The notes under the pieces: model-generated
Database searches by the model: none
What the model was told of the DNA's origin: nothing
The model's input: only the letters and a program-made list of their open reading frames with translations
Translations under genes and position numbers: made by a program
In this document: in pieces, positions 15,030 to 26,834 of the stretch
How the letters are laid out: every line of letters starts with the position of its first letter
Numbering within the stretch: the first letter of the stretch is position 1
From: Ianthella basta
Lineage: Eukaryota > Porifera > Demospongiae > Verongiida > Ianthellidae
Direction of reading: 5' to 3'
DNA length: 64,000 nt
NCBI GenBank assembly: GCA_964019415.1
Contig: OZ025878.1
Coordinates: 595,001-659,000, forward strand

Positions 15030-15867
15030 ATATTGATAATTTTCTCTGTTTGTAGCATCACCGTTCGCGCTTCGAGTCGTTGTTCACTCGTTTTTGTGTG
15101 CTGAAAAATGGCGTCAGTTGAAATTGAGAGCGCCGAGTGAGTGTATATTCGCTTTGCTGCAAGGTGTAGTAGGAATAGACTGCATCTATCGCGCAAGCAC
15201 TACATTTCTTTATCCTTCTCTACAGTGTAATTCGTCTTGTGGAGCAGTTCTTGAAGGAGAGCAACCTCCTCCGGACACTGGCCACTCTGCAGGTACGTAA
15301 CTGCTATAGATACTGAGCTGGACCACGTCCAACAGCCTGTACACATGCACCATTGTCTGCAATCCAGTGGTAGCTGCATGTATGGATAGTGAACACATAC
15401 TCTTGTACGTGTATGTTTGATTAGGGTACAATTGCAAGTATTTCGTCATTTGTAATCCACCAACAGGGGTGCGTTTGGGGGCCATTCGCCACCCCCTTGC
15501 CGTAATCTCGTTCCCCTTTAAAACTTGGCAAGCCATATGTTAACATAGTATCCCCTTTTGTTTCTTGTGTTGCCCCCTTGATGAATTTTCTAGATACAGC
15601 ACTGCATTGATCATAATGTACCCAGGCCTCGGCCAAATAGCCCTCTCCTCCTGACCCTCTTGTATCCCTCTCCCGTCCCATCTCCTCTCATCCCTCCCTT
15701 CCCCTCCCCCCCCAGAGTGAGAGTGGTATATCCCTCAACACTGTGGACAGTATTGACAGTTTTGTGTCCGACATCAACCATGGTCACTGGGACATTGTCC
15801 TCTCAGTGGTGCAGTCACTGAAACTGCCGGACAAGAAACTAATGGACCTTTATGAGCAGGTCAGTAG

Positions 15868-15980
15868 GTAGCCTGGTGCGCTAGACCCTACTTCTCATTA
15901 TTACATGTGGGCGGAAGAGAAGTAGGTTCTTTTACCACTTCACAATAATGGGAAGTTGGGTCTAACGGGCTAGACTTGTC
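15868..15980. mobile_element. Small inverted-repeat element in SMU1 intron 3
   Basis: TGCGCTAGACCCTACTTCTC near the left end and the complement of a GGGTCTAACGGGCTAGAC-like end at the right, about 110 bp. Present in all three SMU1 copies (43808-43920, 57975-58085), so older than the triplication. Confidence 0.5.
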
Positions 15981-18078
15981 AGCGGGAGGTGGTGAGATGG
16001 TTGGTAGTTGGAAGGGAACTCACCACTTTAACCCTAGCTACCACCTCCTCACTCCTCCTCCCCCTCTCCTCCCCCAACACCATTTTAGATTGTCCTGGAG
16101 CTTATAGAGTTACGTGAGTTAGGTGCAGCGCGCTCCCTCCTGCGTCAGACAGACCCCATGATCATGTTGAAGCAGCAGTTTCCCGATCGCTATGTTCACT
16201 TGGAGAACATGATGGGACGGTCGTACTTTGACCCTCGTGAGGTCAGTGGGTGGGGCATGGGCGGGGTCTGGGAGTATGTACCTCTGATATGGGTAAGTGC
16301 TATAATTATCACAGAGCACTGTACGTGTCCTTGTGTGTAGAGTGCTGTAATGCATTGTAGAGTGACAAGTATATAGTTCCTACTAACAATGTGTACTTGT
16401 GTGAAGAGTGCTGTAGTGGCAGGTATATAGTTCCTGCACTAACAATTTTGGTGCATGGTGTTCACTCCATGCAGGCGTACCCTGAAGGAGGGAGCAAGGA
16501 GAAGAGAAGAGCTGCCATTGCTCAAGGCAAGCACACAACTACAAAGTAGTCTGCTAAGATAGCATGCAACTTTCATGTATACAAGCACCTCCCCTCCCCC
16601 TCCCCACCCCACAAAGCCCTGTCTGGCGAGGTGTCTGTCGTGCCACCATCACGCCTCATGTCACTTCTGAGCCAGTCCTTGAAGTGGCAGCGACACCAAG
16701 GCCTCCTTCCTCCGGGGTCCTCCATTGACCTCTTCCGAGGGAAGGCCTCCATGAGGGAGGTCGAGGACGAGCAGTATCCAACTACTCTGGCCAAGACCAT
16801 CAAGTTTACTGCAAAGTCGTACCCCGAGAGCGCTTGTTTCTCTCCCGATGGGCAGTTTCTGGTCACAGGTAGTGCTGACGGGTTCATTGAGGTGTGGAAC
16901 TACCTGACAGGGAAGATCAGGAAGGACCTTAAGTACCAGGCACAGGTGTGTGGGTGTGTATGGTTGTGGTGTAAAGGGATGTGTGTGTGATGATGGACCC
17001 TTCTCTACAACTCACATGCAGGACAACTTTATGCTAATGGAGGCTGCCGTGCTGAGTCTCTGCTTCAGTAGAGACAGTGAGATGCTCGCTTCTGGAGCCA
17101 ACGACGGCAAGGTTAAGGTCAGCCATTTTCCCCTCCCACCCTTCACTCTCAACCTCACCTACCCATCCCTCCTCTTCATATCACCCTCACATTGAAGATG
17201 TGGAAAGTTGCAACAGGTCAGTGCTTGTGAAGGTTTGACCCCGCCCACTCCAAAGGTGTCACTAGTGTGGAGTTCTCCTGAGACGCCAGCCATCTTCTCA
17301 GCTGTGTGTGTGATGTGAAGCTAGCTAGCTATTTCCCTCCCTCATGCAATACACTCAACAGGGTTCATGGATTAAAGTCTGGCAGAGTACTAAAGGAGTT
17401 CCGAGGCCACACCTCCTTTGTCAACCAGGCTCACTACATTCCTGACACTAACAATGTCATCTCCTGTAGCAGTGACGGGACAATCAAGGTGACACTGTGT
17501 CACAGTGTCAACTGTCATGTCCATGTTCCCATGTAGCCCTGACGTTGATAGTCTCTTCTTTCATTCCCTCTCAGCTGTGGAGTCTGAAGACAACAGAGTG
17601 TGTCAACACTTTCAAAGCGTCACCGTCAGGTTCAGAGACTGACGCCACTGTCAACTCTGTCCACATGCTACCAAAGACACCAGACCACTTTATTGTGTGC
17701 AATAGAAGCAACTCTGTCACTGTGATGAATCTACAGGGACAGGTGAGGGGTGGGGGAGGGGCGGGGGAGGGGGAGGGGTGGGGGAGTAGGAGTTGTGGAG
17801 GGAGTGGGGAGGGGTTGGGTGGTGTGTGGTAATTAACTCCGATAATTCTTGTTGCCTGCATTGGATGAATACTTCATGCCACTGTCTACCTCTTCAGATT
17901 GTCCGTACTTTCACGTCTGGCAAGCGCAGTGGAGGTGATCGATTTTGTGTCATGTATTGTGTCCCCTCGTGGTGAGTGGATCTACACAGTTGGGGGGAAG
18001 ACCACACCATCTACTGCTTCAGTACATCCACTGGGAACCTGGAGCATGCCATGGAGGTGTGTGTGTGTGTGTGTGTGA

Positions 18079-18600
18079 CTGACTCGGGGTGGGCAGGACT
18101 CCGACGGGCGGATGAGGGATGAATCTCCCCAACGGCCTCCTGCTACTACATAGCAGCAGAAGTGGATCGAGAACAGAGCCAAGCAGCGCTGCCATCCAGC
18201 TTGGTAAGATGGAACCAATTCAGCAGTCCCTGCCACAACAGCACAGAGGACCAACTGGTATCCACTCAAGAAGGAGCAGCAGCGCAAGACCAAGAGACTT
18301 CTGGCTAGCCTGACAACAATGCACACACATCATTTCATATTCCTATGCACACACTACCCTATACACAACTCACATACATGCATACACACAACCCCCCCTA
18401 TGCATACACATCATACCATATGCACACACATCTCTTCCAAACCTACAGAGTCACCAACAGTTATACATTGTGCCATGCGTCCTGCAGCATGTTGGCAATT
18501 ACTGTTATACTCAGTGACTCCATTTTTCCTTATTTTTGTACCTTGGTCTTAATAAGGAGAATGTTTGCCCTGTGTGTGTGTGTGTGTTTGTGTGTTGTGT
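18079..18600 (+). mobile_element. Interspersed repeat, copy 1 (unclassified)
   Basis: Inserted in SMU1 copy 1 intron 11 between GT tracts; absent from that intron in copies 2 and 3. The same sequence lies inverted at 47880-48545. It contains a segment around CGGATGAGGGATGAATCTCC, a (TATGCACACACAT)-like degenerate repeat and the end CTTAATAAGGAGAATGTTT. No coding domain recognised; it may be the 3' end of a non-LTR element. Confidence 0.65.
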
Positions 18601-18639
18601 TGATAAAGTGCATGTGTACACACACACACACACACATGG

Positions 18640-20745
18640 GGGGGTGGTGGGGGTGACCACATCATTATTAAAACAGGGGTATACAATCAGTGATAATGGT
18701 GTGATAGAAAAGGGGTAGAACCTCGGACACAGGGTTACAGGTTGCTAAGCAGTAGAAACTGCATTGCCAGGGATTGCCCTGGCAAGGTAAGGGTGAGAAA
18801 AAGCTAGAGGGAACGAAGTGGGGAAAACATAAATTTGGGGAACAAAAGGTTCCAGGGTGATTTGTAGGCTGAAAAGATAATGTAGCTCCCAGAGATGGCT
18901 GCTTTAGCCGCGTCAGTCAGAGCTTTACGTCTGTCAGAGGGTTTGCTCTGGGGGGCAGCAAGCCTTAGAGCCGTTAAGGCCTCATGTGTGTAGTGGCCTA
19001 GGCAGCCAATCTCAATTGTCAGCAGTTGGACTTGGTAACCCTGGGCAGATAGGTCCGAAGCCAAAAGCTGGTAGTTGGTCTTCCCCTGCTTCCGGGCTCT
19101 AGCATTCTTGATGCTGGTGAGATTGTTCCAGGGCACAGTGAGTTCCAACATGGTAGCACGCTTACCATCCACAATAAAGAGATCCGGCCGAGCGGTGGTC
19201 CCAATGATGGTGGGGGGAATGGTTGCTGGAGGAGATTCACATGCTCTGTGATCCGGCAGGTCTGCATAGATGGAAGCTTCTGGATTAAACCTCTGCAAGA
19301 ATGGGAGTAGGGTGGTGAGCACCATGTCATGGCGCCATGTGTACCTGCCATCAGTCAGGGCTGTTGGGCAGCAATTCAACATGTGTTGCACGTTGCCGAG
19401 GGGGCCATTGCACAGAGGGCACTTCCGGTTAAGTGAGTAGCCCCATCGGACCAGGGAGCTTGGGCATGGTAGACAGTCGCAGCTTGCCCTCAGTATAAAG
19501 GACAGCTGACCCGCTGGCATTCCTGTGAGGAAGCGCTGCCAGAGGTGGTCTTCTGCACCAAGAGGGAGGATGTCTAAAAGACCATTCTGGACAGTGAGCT
19601 GGCTGAGATGGTTCTCCCAATCCTGCACCTGCTTCTCTCTCGCCAGCTTCTTACACTTGGCAAGCACCTGCGGCTTCTTAGGGGTGTGTGGCTCGGCTCT
19701 GCACTGGGCAACGGCTGTTTGGAACCGCTCCACAGCCTTTGGGTCAAGGTAGGAAGCCTTCAGGTAAGGCTAGAGCTAGGCTCAGATGGGGGACCTGACT
19801 TGTGTACAAGGGTGATCTTTCCAACACACCAGGATGGGGGGCAGCTGTGTTCATCAAGTAGGATGCGGTAGAATAAGGTAGCAAGGAAATGGTGGGTGGT
19901 CGGTAGGTGCTTCAGGTGATAATAGGAAATGCCGTTGCAGCCGGGGGATGACTTGGAGGAGCATTTCCTCAGGGCACGTTTGACTTGGCTAGGGGTAATG
20001 GGAGACATGTCAAAAGGTTTCCTAATTAGGGGGGTGGGCATCACGGAGTGGATCCAATCAGGGAGGCCAGCATAGGTGCACAATTCCTTGCTGAATGATG
20101 TTCGTAGGAACTGGTGCGCACAAAGTGCGCTGAACTCTGGAGGTTGGTTCTTCTTTGACTGAAGAATAGATCTAGCAAACTCGAAAGGATTCTGGCGGTA
20201 CTTCCTCTCCTGTTGTAGGGTGGAGCGGTGGTTAGCGGTGCCAGCCGCCACTTTGGCCACTTTGTTATGTGCCCTAACTGCATTTAAGAAGGGCCTAGGG
20301 TTGGTGGAGATGGACCCACGAAGGCTGTTCTTGGCCATAGCCAAGTTCCGTGCTGTCTTCTGGATTGAAGAGAGGCGGTGCGGCCCACGCGGGTTGATTC
20401 CTGGGCGCTTTTCCTTCAGGAGGTTGCTCCGCGATAAGGTGCTAACAGTGATGGTGACAAACGACTCCTCGGCAGCGGAAATACTAATAGAACGAGATGA
20501 TAACTGGTGATGTAGGACATCTAGGTCAGCCTGCAGGTCAGCGTTGACAACTCGCCAGTCGATCGGAAGGTTTGCGACAAGGGCGGCTCCTGATTCGGGT
20601 AAGGGGTCTCCACCCGCCATCTTGTCACACCTGATGCCAAATAAAGAAAATGTGGCCAGGAATCAGTTCATTTTTAATAGAGGACAGGCTCAAATAGAAG
20701 GTGGGCTTGAATAGAGGCCGGATGAAAAATCTCTTGAAAGACATC
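18640..20745 (-). mobile_element. R2-clade LINE, 5' truncated and internally deleted
   Basis: Two minus-strand reading frames. The first (20620-19760) holds the start of a reverse transcriptase (KSSPGCNGISYYHLKHLP, then a KITLVHKSG motif). The second (19733-18804) holds the C-terminal CCHC finger (CPLCNGPLGNVQHML-C) and a restriction-like endonuclease with RPDLF and ELTVPW motifs, as in R2/NeSL-type elements. The YxDD core between them is missing, so the copy is dead. It sits in the last intron of SMU1 copy 1, one end in a CA/G-rich tract. Approximate ends are from comparison with the intron in copies 2 and 3. Confidence 0.75.
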
Positions 20746-20861
20746 CCTGCACTCCCCCCCAGGTACATGACAAGGATGTGATTGGTATAGAGCACCACCC
20801 ACACCAGAATCTCCTGGCCACCATTGGGGAGGACACACAGCTCAAACTGTGGAAACCATAG

Positions 20862-21681
20862 ACACACACTCTGCATGTAGTCAAGTGGTGTAAAGTAGAA
20901 GGACTCCTTTTGGGGGCCTTATAATTAGAGCTTCTGATTGTTTTAATGACCGGCGATTGATACAAAATTTCTTCTCAGGATGGAATAAATTTTCACCATA
21001 TTTGTGTTTTATATAGCTGATGTTCACTAAGGTCCAGGCCCAGTACTGGTTGTTAGATATATTACGGGGTTACAAGGACTTTGCAAAAATCCTTAAGTAA
21101 GCAAGCTTAAGGGGCATAAATTATTGGTGATCTGAAATATACGGAAGATTAACCTATAGATCCAGCCAGCGCATCCAGCTACATGCAAGCCTAGTCTATG
21201 CAGAAAACTAGTACTATTATGGCCAATCTGCCAAATAAATTCCCACCAAAATTTCAGGCCATATGGTACAATCATCCACCAAAAACATTCTGCAAAATTA
21301 ATACTTATGTATATATTTGGTGTATACCATGCAGTCATTAGTTCATGCAGCGTTAACACCTTCACAGTAGGTTAATTTGTGCAGTCATTAATCATTTCAA
21401 AATTTTCAAAGTACAAGTGGTACAATGAATATTACTAGGCAGATGTTCAACAAGCAAGCCTGAGCTAGTGGAAGTGTGGTGTGAAGCACATCCCGGGCAA
21501 TAGCAGAGAATAGTGTAGCTAGCTGGCAGTTACAGCTAGCTACACACATTACAGCACAGTCAACCCATTGAGTTCCGCATCTCGTCTTGCGTGCACAAGT
21601 GTGAAGGGGCAGGTTGCACCTGCACACTGTTGTGAAGAGCCTCCAAGGTGATGAGCATTAGGCCATCACAGAGGTGGCTGT
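20862..21681. other. SMU1-1 downstream sequence
   Basis: Non-coding. Includes AATAAA at about 20984. The sequence is shared, with divergence, by 46241-47122 and 61111-61963, showing that the duplicated block extends past SMU1 to the NHL exon. Confidence 0.6.
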
Positions 21682-21897
21682 TGTTGTAACTGTTTAACTT
21701 GTATTATGTGCAGTGTATGTGTTGTGTTACTATTTTGGGTAACTGCCATGTGATCTTGTCTTGTATTTTGATTGGTCTGTTGATTTTGCCTGGTGCGTGT
21801 CCACGTGTGGCTCTTGTGTATGGCTGTAATCATTGTTGAGTGAGTTGAACCAAGCGGTCCATTGTTGAGCCGTTCATATCGGTCTGCGGACACCACA
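21682..21897 (+). repeat. 5' LTR of Ty3 element
   Basis: 216 bp, begins TGTTGTAACTG and ends GACACCACA, with a 5-bp target duplication GCTGT at 21677-21681 and 26366-26370. It differs from the 3' LTR at only two positions that I can find. Confidence 0.93.
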
Positions 21898-21899
21898 TT

Positions 21900-24800
21900 T
21901 TGGCCACGAAGGTGGGATTGATGGCAGTGCATGGAACAGTGGGAGAATTTACGGGAGTTGGGCACGAGTGGCCCGCATACATCGAGCGGTTGGAGTTTTA
22001 CTTCGCGGCAAACGACGTCGAAGGTGACGCGAAGAAGCGTGCTATCCTCCTGTCCAGTTGCGGAGCATCTACCTACGGGCTCATACGCAGTTTGGTGGCT
22101 CCAAACAAGCCTTCCGAAGTCGCGTACAACAACATCGTGGATAAGGTACGGGCTCACCACAGTCTGAAGCCTTCACAGATTGTACAAAGGTACCACTTCA
22201 ACTCCAGAATGCAGAAGCCTGGTGAGTCTATTGCTTGCTATGTAGCAGAGCTACGTCGGTTGTCAGAACACTGTGGATATGGGGCACAACTAGAGGAGAT
22301 GCTGCGTGACCGTCTTGTTTGTGGTGTTGCCAATGTTCATTGCCAGCAACGTATGCTGGCCGAACCAGACTTAGATTTTGACAAAGCCTACCGGATGGCA
22401 CAAGCCATGGAGTTGGCTGAACGGGACGCACAGCAACTACACACTTGAGAAGCCGTCGGCAGCATGCCAGTGCAGAAGTTGCAAGACCAGCCTGGGGTGA
22501 GTAAGAAGACCATGCGTCAATGTTATCGGTGTGGGGGTGCCCATGATCAAGCCCAGTGTCGTTTCTTGAATGCTGAGTGCCATGCATGTGGAAAAAAAGG
22601 GCACATTAGCAGGGTCTGCCGAAGCAAGGCCAGGGTGCAACCCAAGCAGGAATCCAAGCCTGTACATGTGGCAGAGGAGTTTCCCTCGCCGGACGACAGT
22701 CCTGAGTATGTTTTATACCCTGTTCGTGCTTCATCAGTCTCTCCCCTCCAGACCACAGTAACCATCAACAACAAGGATGTTCACATGGAAGTGGATACAG
22801 GTGCCTCTCTCATAGTCATCAGCGAGAATACTGTAGCGAAGATATGGGGGCCAAATCAGGCACCCACACTACAGCCGACAACTGTGAAGCTTCGTACCTA
22901 TACAGGCTCCGAGATTCCCGTGGTGGGAACAATGACAGTGAAGGTTCAACACTATAACCAGCAACTGGAACTGCCTTTGGTTGTTGTTGCAGGCTCTGGA
23001 CCAAGTCTACTTGGCCGTGACTGGCTTGCCAAGATCCAATTGAATTGGCAGAGCATGTTTACTACTTGCATCGAGGAGACATTAGCAGACCTGCTACAAC
23101 ATCACGATGGGGTTTTCAGGGATGGCTTGGGCATGATAAAAGAGACAGAAGCAACATTGCACATTGACCCCAATGTCAAGCCCAGGTTCTACAAGCCCCG
23201 CCCACTACCATATGCTTTGCGCCTAAGGTGGAGGAAGAACTCAACCGGTTGGAAGCGAGTGGTGTCATCGTGCCAGTTCAACACTCGGAGTGGGCAACTC
23301 CCATAGTTCCGGTACAGAAACCAGACGGCTCCGTCAGAATCTGCGGAGATTTCAAGCTCACTGCCAATGTGGCAACCCAGTTGGAAGTCTATCCCTTGCC
23401 AAAGATAGATGACTTATTTGCATCACTGGCTGGAGTTCAACAGTTCTCCAAATTGGACCTCTCTCACGCTTACCTGCAGTTGCCATTAGCCAAGGATGCC
23501 CAACCACTGGTCACTGTCAATACCCACAAGGGTCTTTACCGATACCAAAGATTGCCTTTTGGAGTATCATCTGCCCCCGCCATTTTCCAGCGTACAATGG
23601 ATACCCTGCTGCAGGGTGTCCCGAATGTCTGTGTGTACCTGGATGACATCCTTGTCACTGGCTCGTCACCGGCGGCCCATCTGAAGAACCTTGAGCATGT
23701 TCTCACTCGTCTTGAAGACGCAGGAATGCGACTCAAAAAAGGGAAATGTGAATTCATGCTGAAGGAGGTGGAATATTTGGGCCACAAGATCTCACGAGAG
23801 GGACTGCAGCCAACTGACAGCAAGATTGTCGCTGTGGCTGAAGCACCCAAGCCAACTGGAGTGGCGGAGCTACGTTCCTTTCTGGGAATAGTTAACTATT
23901 ATGGGAAGTTTCTACCAGATTTGGCTACCACTGCTGCCCCATTGTACAACCTCCTCCGTAAGAACACCCAGTGGCAGTGGGGGAAGATTCAGCAATCTGC
24001 TTTTGAGAAGGTCAAAGCACTGCTTCAGTCATCTGATCTGCTAGTCCATTATGATCCTGGAAAGGAGATCATCCTGGCCGCTGATGCATCACCCCTGGGG
24101 GTGGGTGCAGTGCTCTCACATCTCATGGAGGATGGTTCCGAGAGACCTATCGCCTATGCCTCCCGTTCGCTCTCGGTAACTGAGCGCAAGTACTCCCAAC
24201 TGGATAAGGAAGCTTTGGCCATTGTGTTCGCAGTCAAGCACTTCCACCAGTATGTGCATGGGAGGTCGTTCACCATACTTTCAGATCACAAGCCGCTAAT
24301 GTACATCTTTGACGAGACCAAGTCTGTGCCATTAATGGCGTCTGCACGTATCCAAAGATGGGCTTTTACCTTGGGAGCCTATACCTACCAGATTTGCTAC
24401 AAGTCCGGTTGATACAACAGCAACGCTGACAGCCTGAGCCGCTTGCCACTACCCTATGCCCCGACAGAGGTCCCACGGCCAGCGGAAACCGTGTTGCTAA
24501 TGGAACGGCTGGAGTCATCACCCATATCTTTCACGGATATCAGAAATCACACCACCAAAGACCCACTCCTTTCAAAGGTGAGACAGATAGTTACGGATGG
24601 TTGGCCTGATGTGGTAGATAGGCCAGATTTGCAGTCTTTTGCAAGTGTGTCGCACGAGTTGAGTGTTGAGAGTGATTGCCTATTGAGAGGCAACAGGATG
24701 GTTGTGCCAGCCTCATTGCAAGAGAAGGTTTTGGACCTCTTGCATGATGGTCATCCTGGGGTAGTTAGGATGAAATCCTTAGCCCGTCAATATGACATTC

Positions 24801-26134
24801 ACATATATATGCATGTACTCTGCTGTATCACATTACTTGTGTATCCCTGCATGACAATTCTTCACTCTCTATTTTAAATGCTTAAATTTAATTCTATTGT
24901 TATTAATGCATGGCCTTTTTATTCTTTATATTTATTTATTCCCCCTCACCCCACCCCACCCCTCTTTATTTATTCTACTGTGCTTGTGTCTGTACTGTTC
25001 TGGGTGCCTTGTAAAGTAGCCTCATGGCTAAAGGCTTCCCCAGGTGAAATAAGATATCCATACCATACCATACCATACCATACCATACCATACCATACCA
25101 TACCATACCATACCATACCATACCATGTATGGTGGCCAGGTATTGACAAGACCCTTGAGCGGTATGTACAAAGTTGCTCGTCGTGCCAGGAAAATCGCAA
25201 ATCACCCCAAATTGCCCCTCTGCACCCCTGGGAATGGCCAGTGAAACAATGGGTTCGAATTCATGCTGACTATGCCGGCCCCTTTCTGGGCCACATGTTC
25301 CTCATTGTGGTGGATGCCTTTTCCAAATGGATGGAGGTGTATCCAACCAACTCCTCAACATCCACAGTGACCATTGAAAAGATGAGAGAATGCTTTGCGA
25401 TCCATGGCCTTCCAGAACAGGTGGTGACAGACAATGGTCCTTCTTTCAATAGTGAAGAGTTCCAGAAGTTCATGAACAGAAATGGAATTCGTCACATCCG
25501 CACTTCACCTCATCATCCATCCTCGAATGGCCAGGCAGAGAGGGCAGTCCAGACTTTTAAGACAGGAATGATGAAGTTGAAAGAAGGAACGCTTCCAACC
25601 AAGGTAGCTCGGTTTTTGTTCAACTATAGAACAACACCTCATACTACGACAGGTCACTCGCCTGCTGAGCTCATGTTCGGTCGGAAGTTGAGAACACGTC
25701 TAGATCTTCTCAAGCCAGACATCAGCGGTCATGTTCGCGCACAACAGGCGAGGCAGAAGACATACCACAATGCCCACAGTAAGGCCAGAGAATTCTCTCC
25801 GGGAACAAAGATTTATGTGCAGAACTTTGGTGCTGGTTCCCAGTGGCTGTCTGGGGAGGTCCTTGAGAAAAGAGGCCCCCTTTCATATTTAGTGAAGTTG
25901 TCTGATGGTCGATTGTTCAGAAGGCACGTGGATCACATGCGAATTCGGACAACAGAAGATGAGGTGTCTTTGGAGTTGGATCCATCTCCGTGGCTGGATG
26001 TGATGGTTCCGTTGACGGACCCCAGTGCAGCATCACCTACAGCACCGGTGCAACCAACCACGCCTCTTCCCCCTCGACGTTCAAGTCGTCAGAGTCACCC
26101 TCCGGAGCGTTATGGTGTACCAGTTAGTCATTGA
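21900..26134 (+). pseudogene. Ty3 gag-pol, broken reading frame
   Basis: Gag (21900-22448) ends at a TGA but the frame continues with two zinc knuckles (CYRCGGAHDQAQC, CHACGKKGHISRVC) and a protease with VDTGAS. The frame shifts by one near 23225, then reads a reverse transcriptase with YLDD at 23636-23647, an RNase H (AADASPLGVGAV) and stops at a TGA at about 24410. The integrase zinc-binding region is split by a nested insertion (24795-25124); the catalytic core follows with HADYAGPF, VTDNGPSF and NGQAERAVQTF. The gag TGA could be a readthrough stop, since it lies in the same frame, but the other lesions are inactivating. Confidence 0.88.
24795..25124 (+). mobile_element. Nested short retroelement with (ATACC)n tail
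   Basis: About 330 bp of AT-rich sequence inside the integrase, flanked by ATG on both sides. It ends in AGGTGAAATAAGATATCC followed by about 13 copies of a TACCA pentamer. A non-LTR 3' end with a simple-repeat tail is the likeliest reading (SINE or 5'-truncated LINE). Confidence 0.6.
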
Positions 26135-26149
26135 CTAAAGGGGAAGGAG

Positions 26150-26365
26150 TGTTGTAACTGTTTAACTTGTATTATGTGCAGTGTACGTGTTGTGTTACTA
26201 TTTTGGGTAACTGCCATGTGATCTTGTCTTGTATTTTGATTGGTCTGTTGATTTTGCCTGGTGCGTGTCCACGTGTGGCTCTTGTGTATGGCTGTAATCA
26301 TTGTTGAGTGAGTTGAACCAAGCGGTCCATTGTTGAGCCGTTCATATCGATCTGCGGACACCACA
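26150..26365 (+). repeat. 3' LTR of Ty3 element
   Basis: 216 bp, same length and ends as the 5' LTR; a purine-rich stretch AAAGGGGAAGGAG directly before it is the polypurine tract. Confidence 0.93.
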
Positions 26366-26834
26366 GCTGTAGCAAGCAAGTGTAAGAGACCCTAACTATG
26401 TACCAACCAGAGACTGCGTAGTAGCAATTGCGCAGGAGACAAAAGTAAGCCCTTCACAGAGGCGGCTGTAGCAAGCAAGGAGACCTTAACTACTTACTAA
26501 ATATGGTAAGCTATTGCGCAAACGCGACAAACCCAGAACTATTGCGCAATGCTACGAACGTATCATATAAGGTAAAGTATTGCACAACCACGACGTACCA
26601 AAATCTGTTGCACAACCACGACGTACCAAAACGTATCACGCAACCGCGACGTACCAAAACTTCCAGGTTTCGCACCACCCAGATGAGAGGGGCTCCGCTT
26701 AGGCTCGCCCCAATTACCAAGTTCAGAAGTACTGATATATAATTTACAGCTACTGGCTACTCTTAGTGTTACAAAACATGCTACATGTTACTTGATAAAC
26801 AACAGGAGGTTCAGTCTAAATTGAAAAGTTAATG
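26366..26834. repeat. Intergenic stretch with three 28-bp tandem units
   Basis: CACAACCACGACGTACCAAA recurs at 28-bp spacing near 26583, 26611 and 26639 (third copy diverged). A sequence similar to the Ty3 target (CACAGAGGCGGCTGTAGCAA) occurs at 26456, so the target was itself in a repeat. No gene seen. Confidence 0.6.

Larger units (their letters stand above)
15108..20861 (+). pseudogene. SMU1 copy 1, inactivated
   Basis: All twelve exon positions are recognisable: 15108-15136, 15226-15292, 15716-15859, 16089-16241, 16475-16526, 16617-16945, 17022-17117, about 17200-17300, 17362-17488, 17575-17742, 17898-18056 and 20763-20861. Exons 1-7 are open and encode LisH/CTLH and the first WD repeats. 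Exon 8 has two in-frame TGA codons relative to copy 2 (CTTGAGACGG became CTTGTGAAGG; TCTCGAGAC became TCCTGAGAC), and its last bases plus the donor are deleted. Exon 11 has a four-base CGAT insertion (GGTGATCGATTTTG) and a G-run change, and the last intron has swallowed two transposons. A truncated N-terminal protein could still be made; SMU1 function comes from 43191-46240. Confidence 0.85.
21682..26365 (+). mobile_element. Ty3-type LTR retrotransposon, nearly full length, inactive
   Basis: 4684 bp between GCTGT duplications with two 216 bp LTRs. Order gag, zinc knuckles, protease, reverse transcriptase, RNase H, integrase identifies Ty3/mdg4 type; no env frame. It inserted between SMU1 copy 1 and NHL exon 1, a site that is empty in the other two blocks. 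Reading frame is broken in four places (see the gag-pol entry). Confidence 0.93.

Noticed and set aside
25059..25126. TACCA pentamer array as a CRISPR-like or satellite array
   Set aside because: No spacers and only a 5-bp unit; it is the tail of a nested retroelement.
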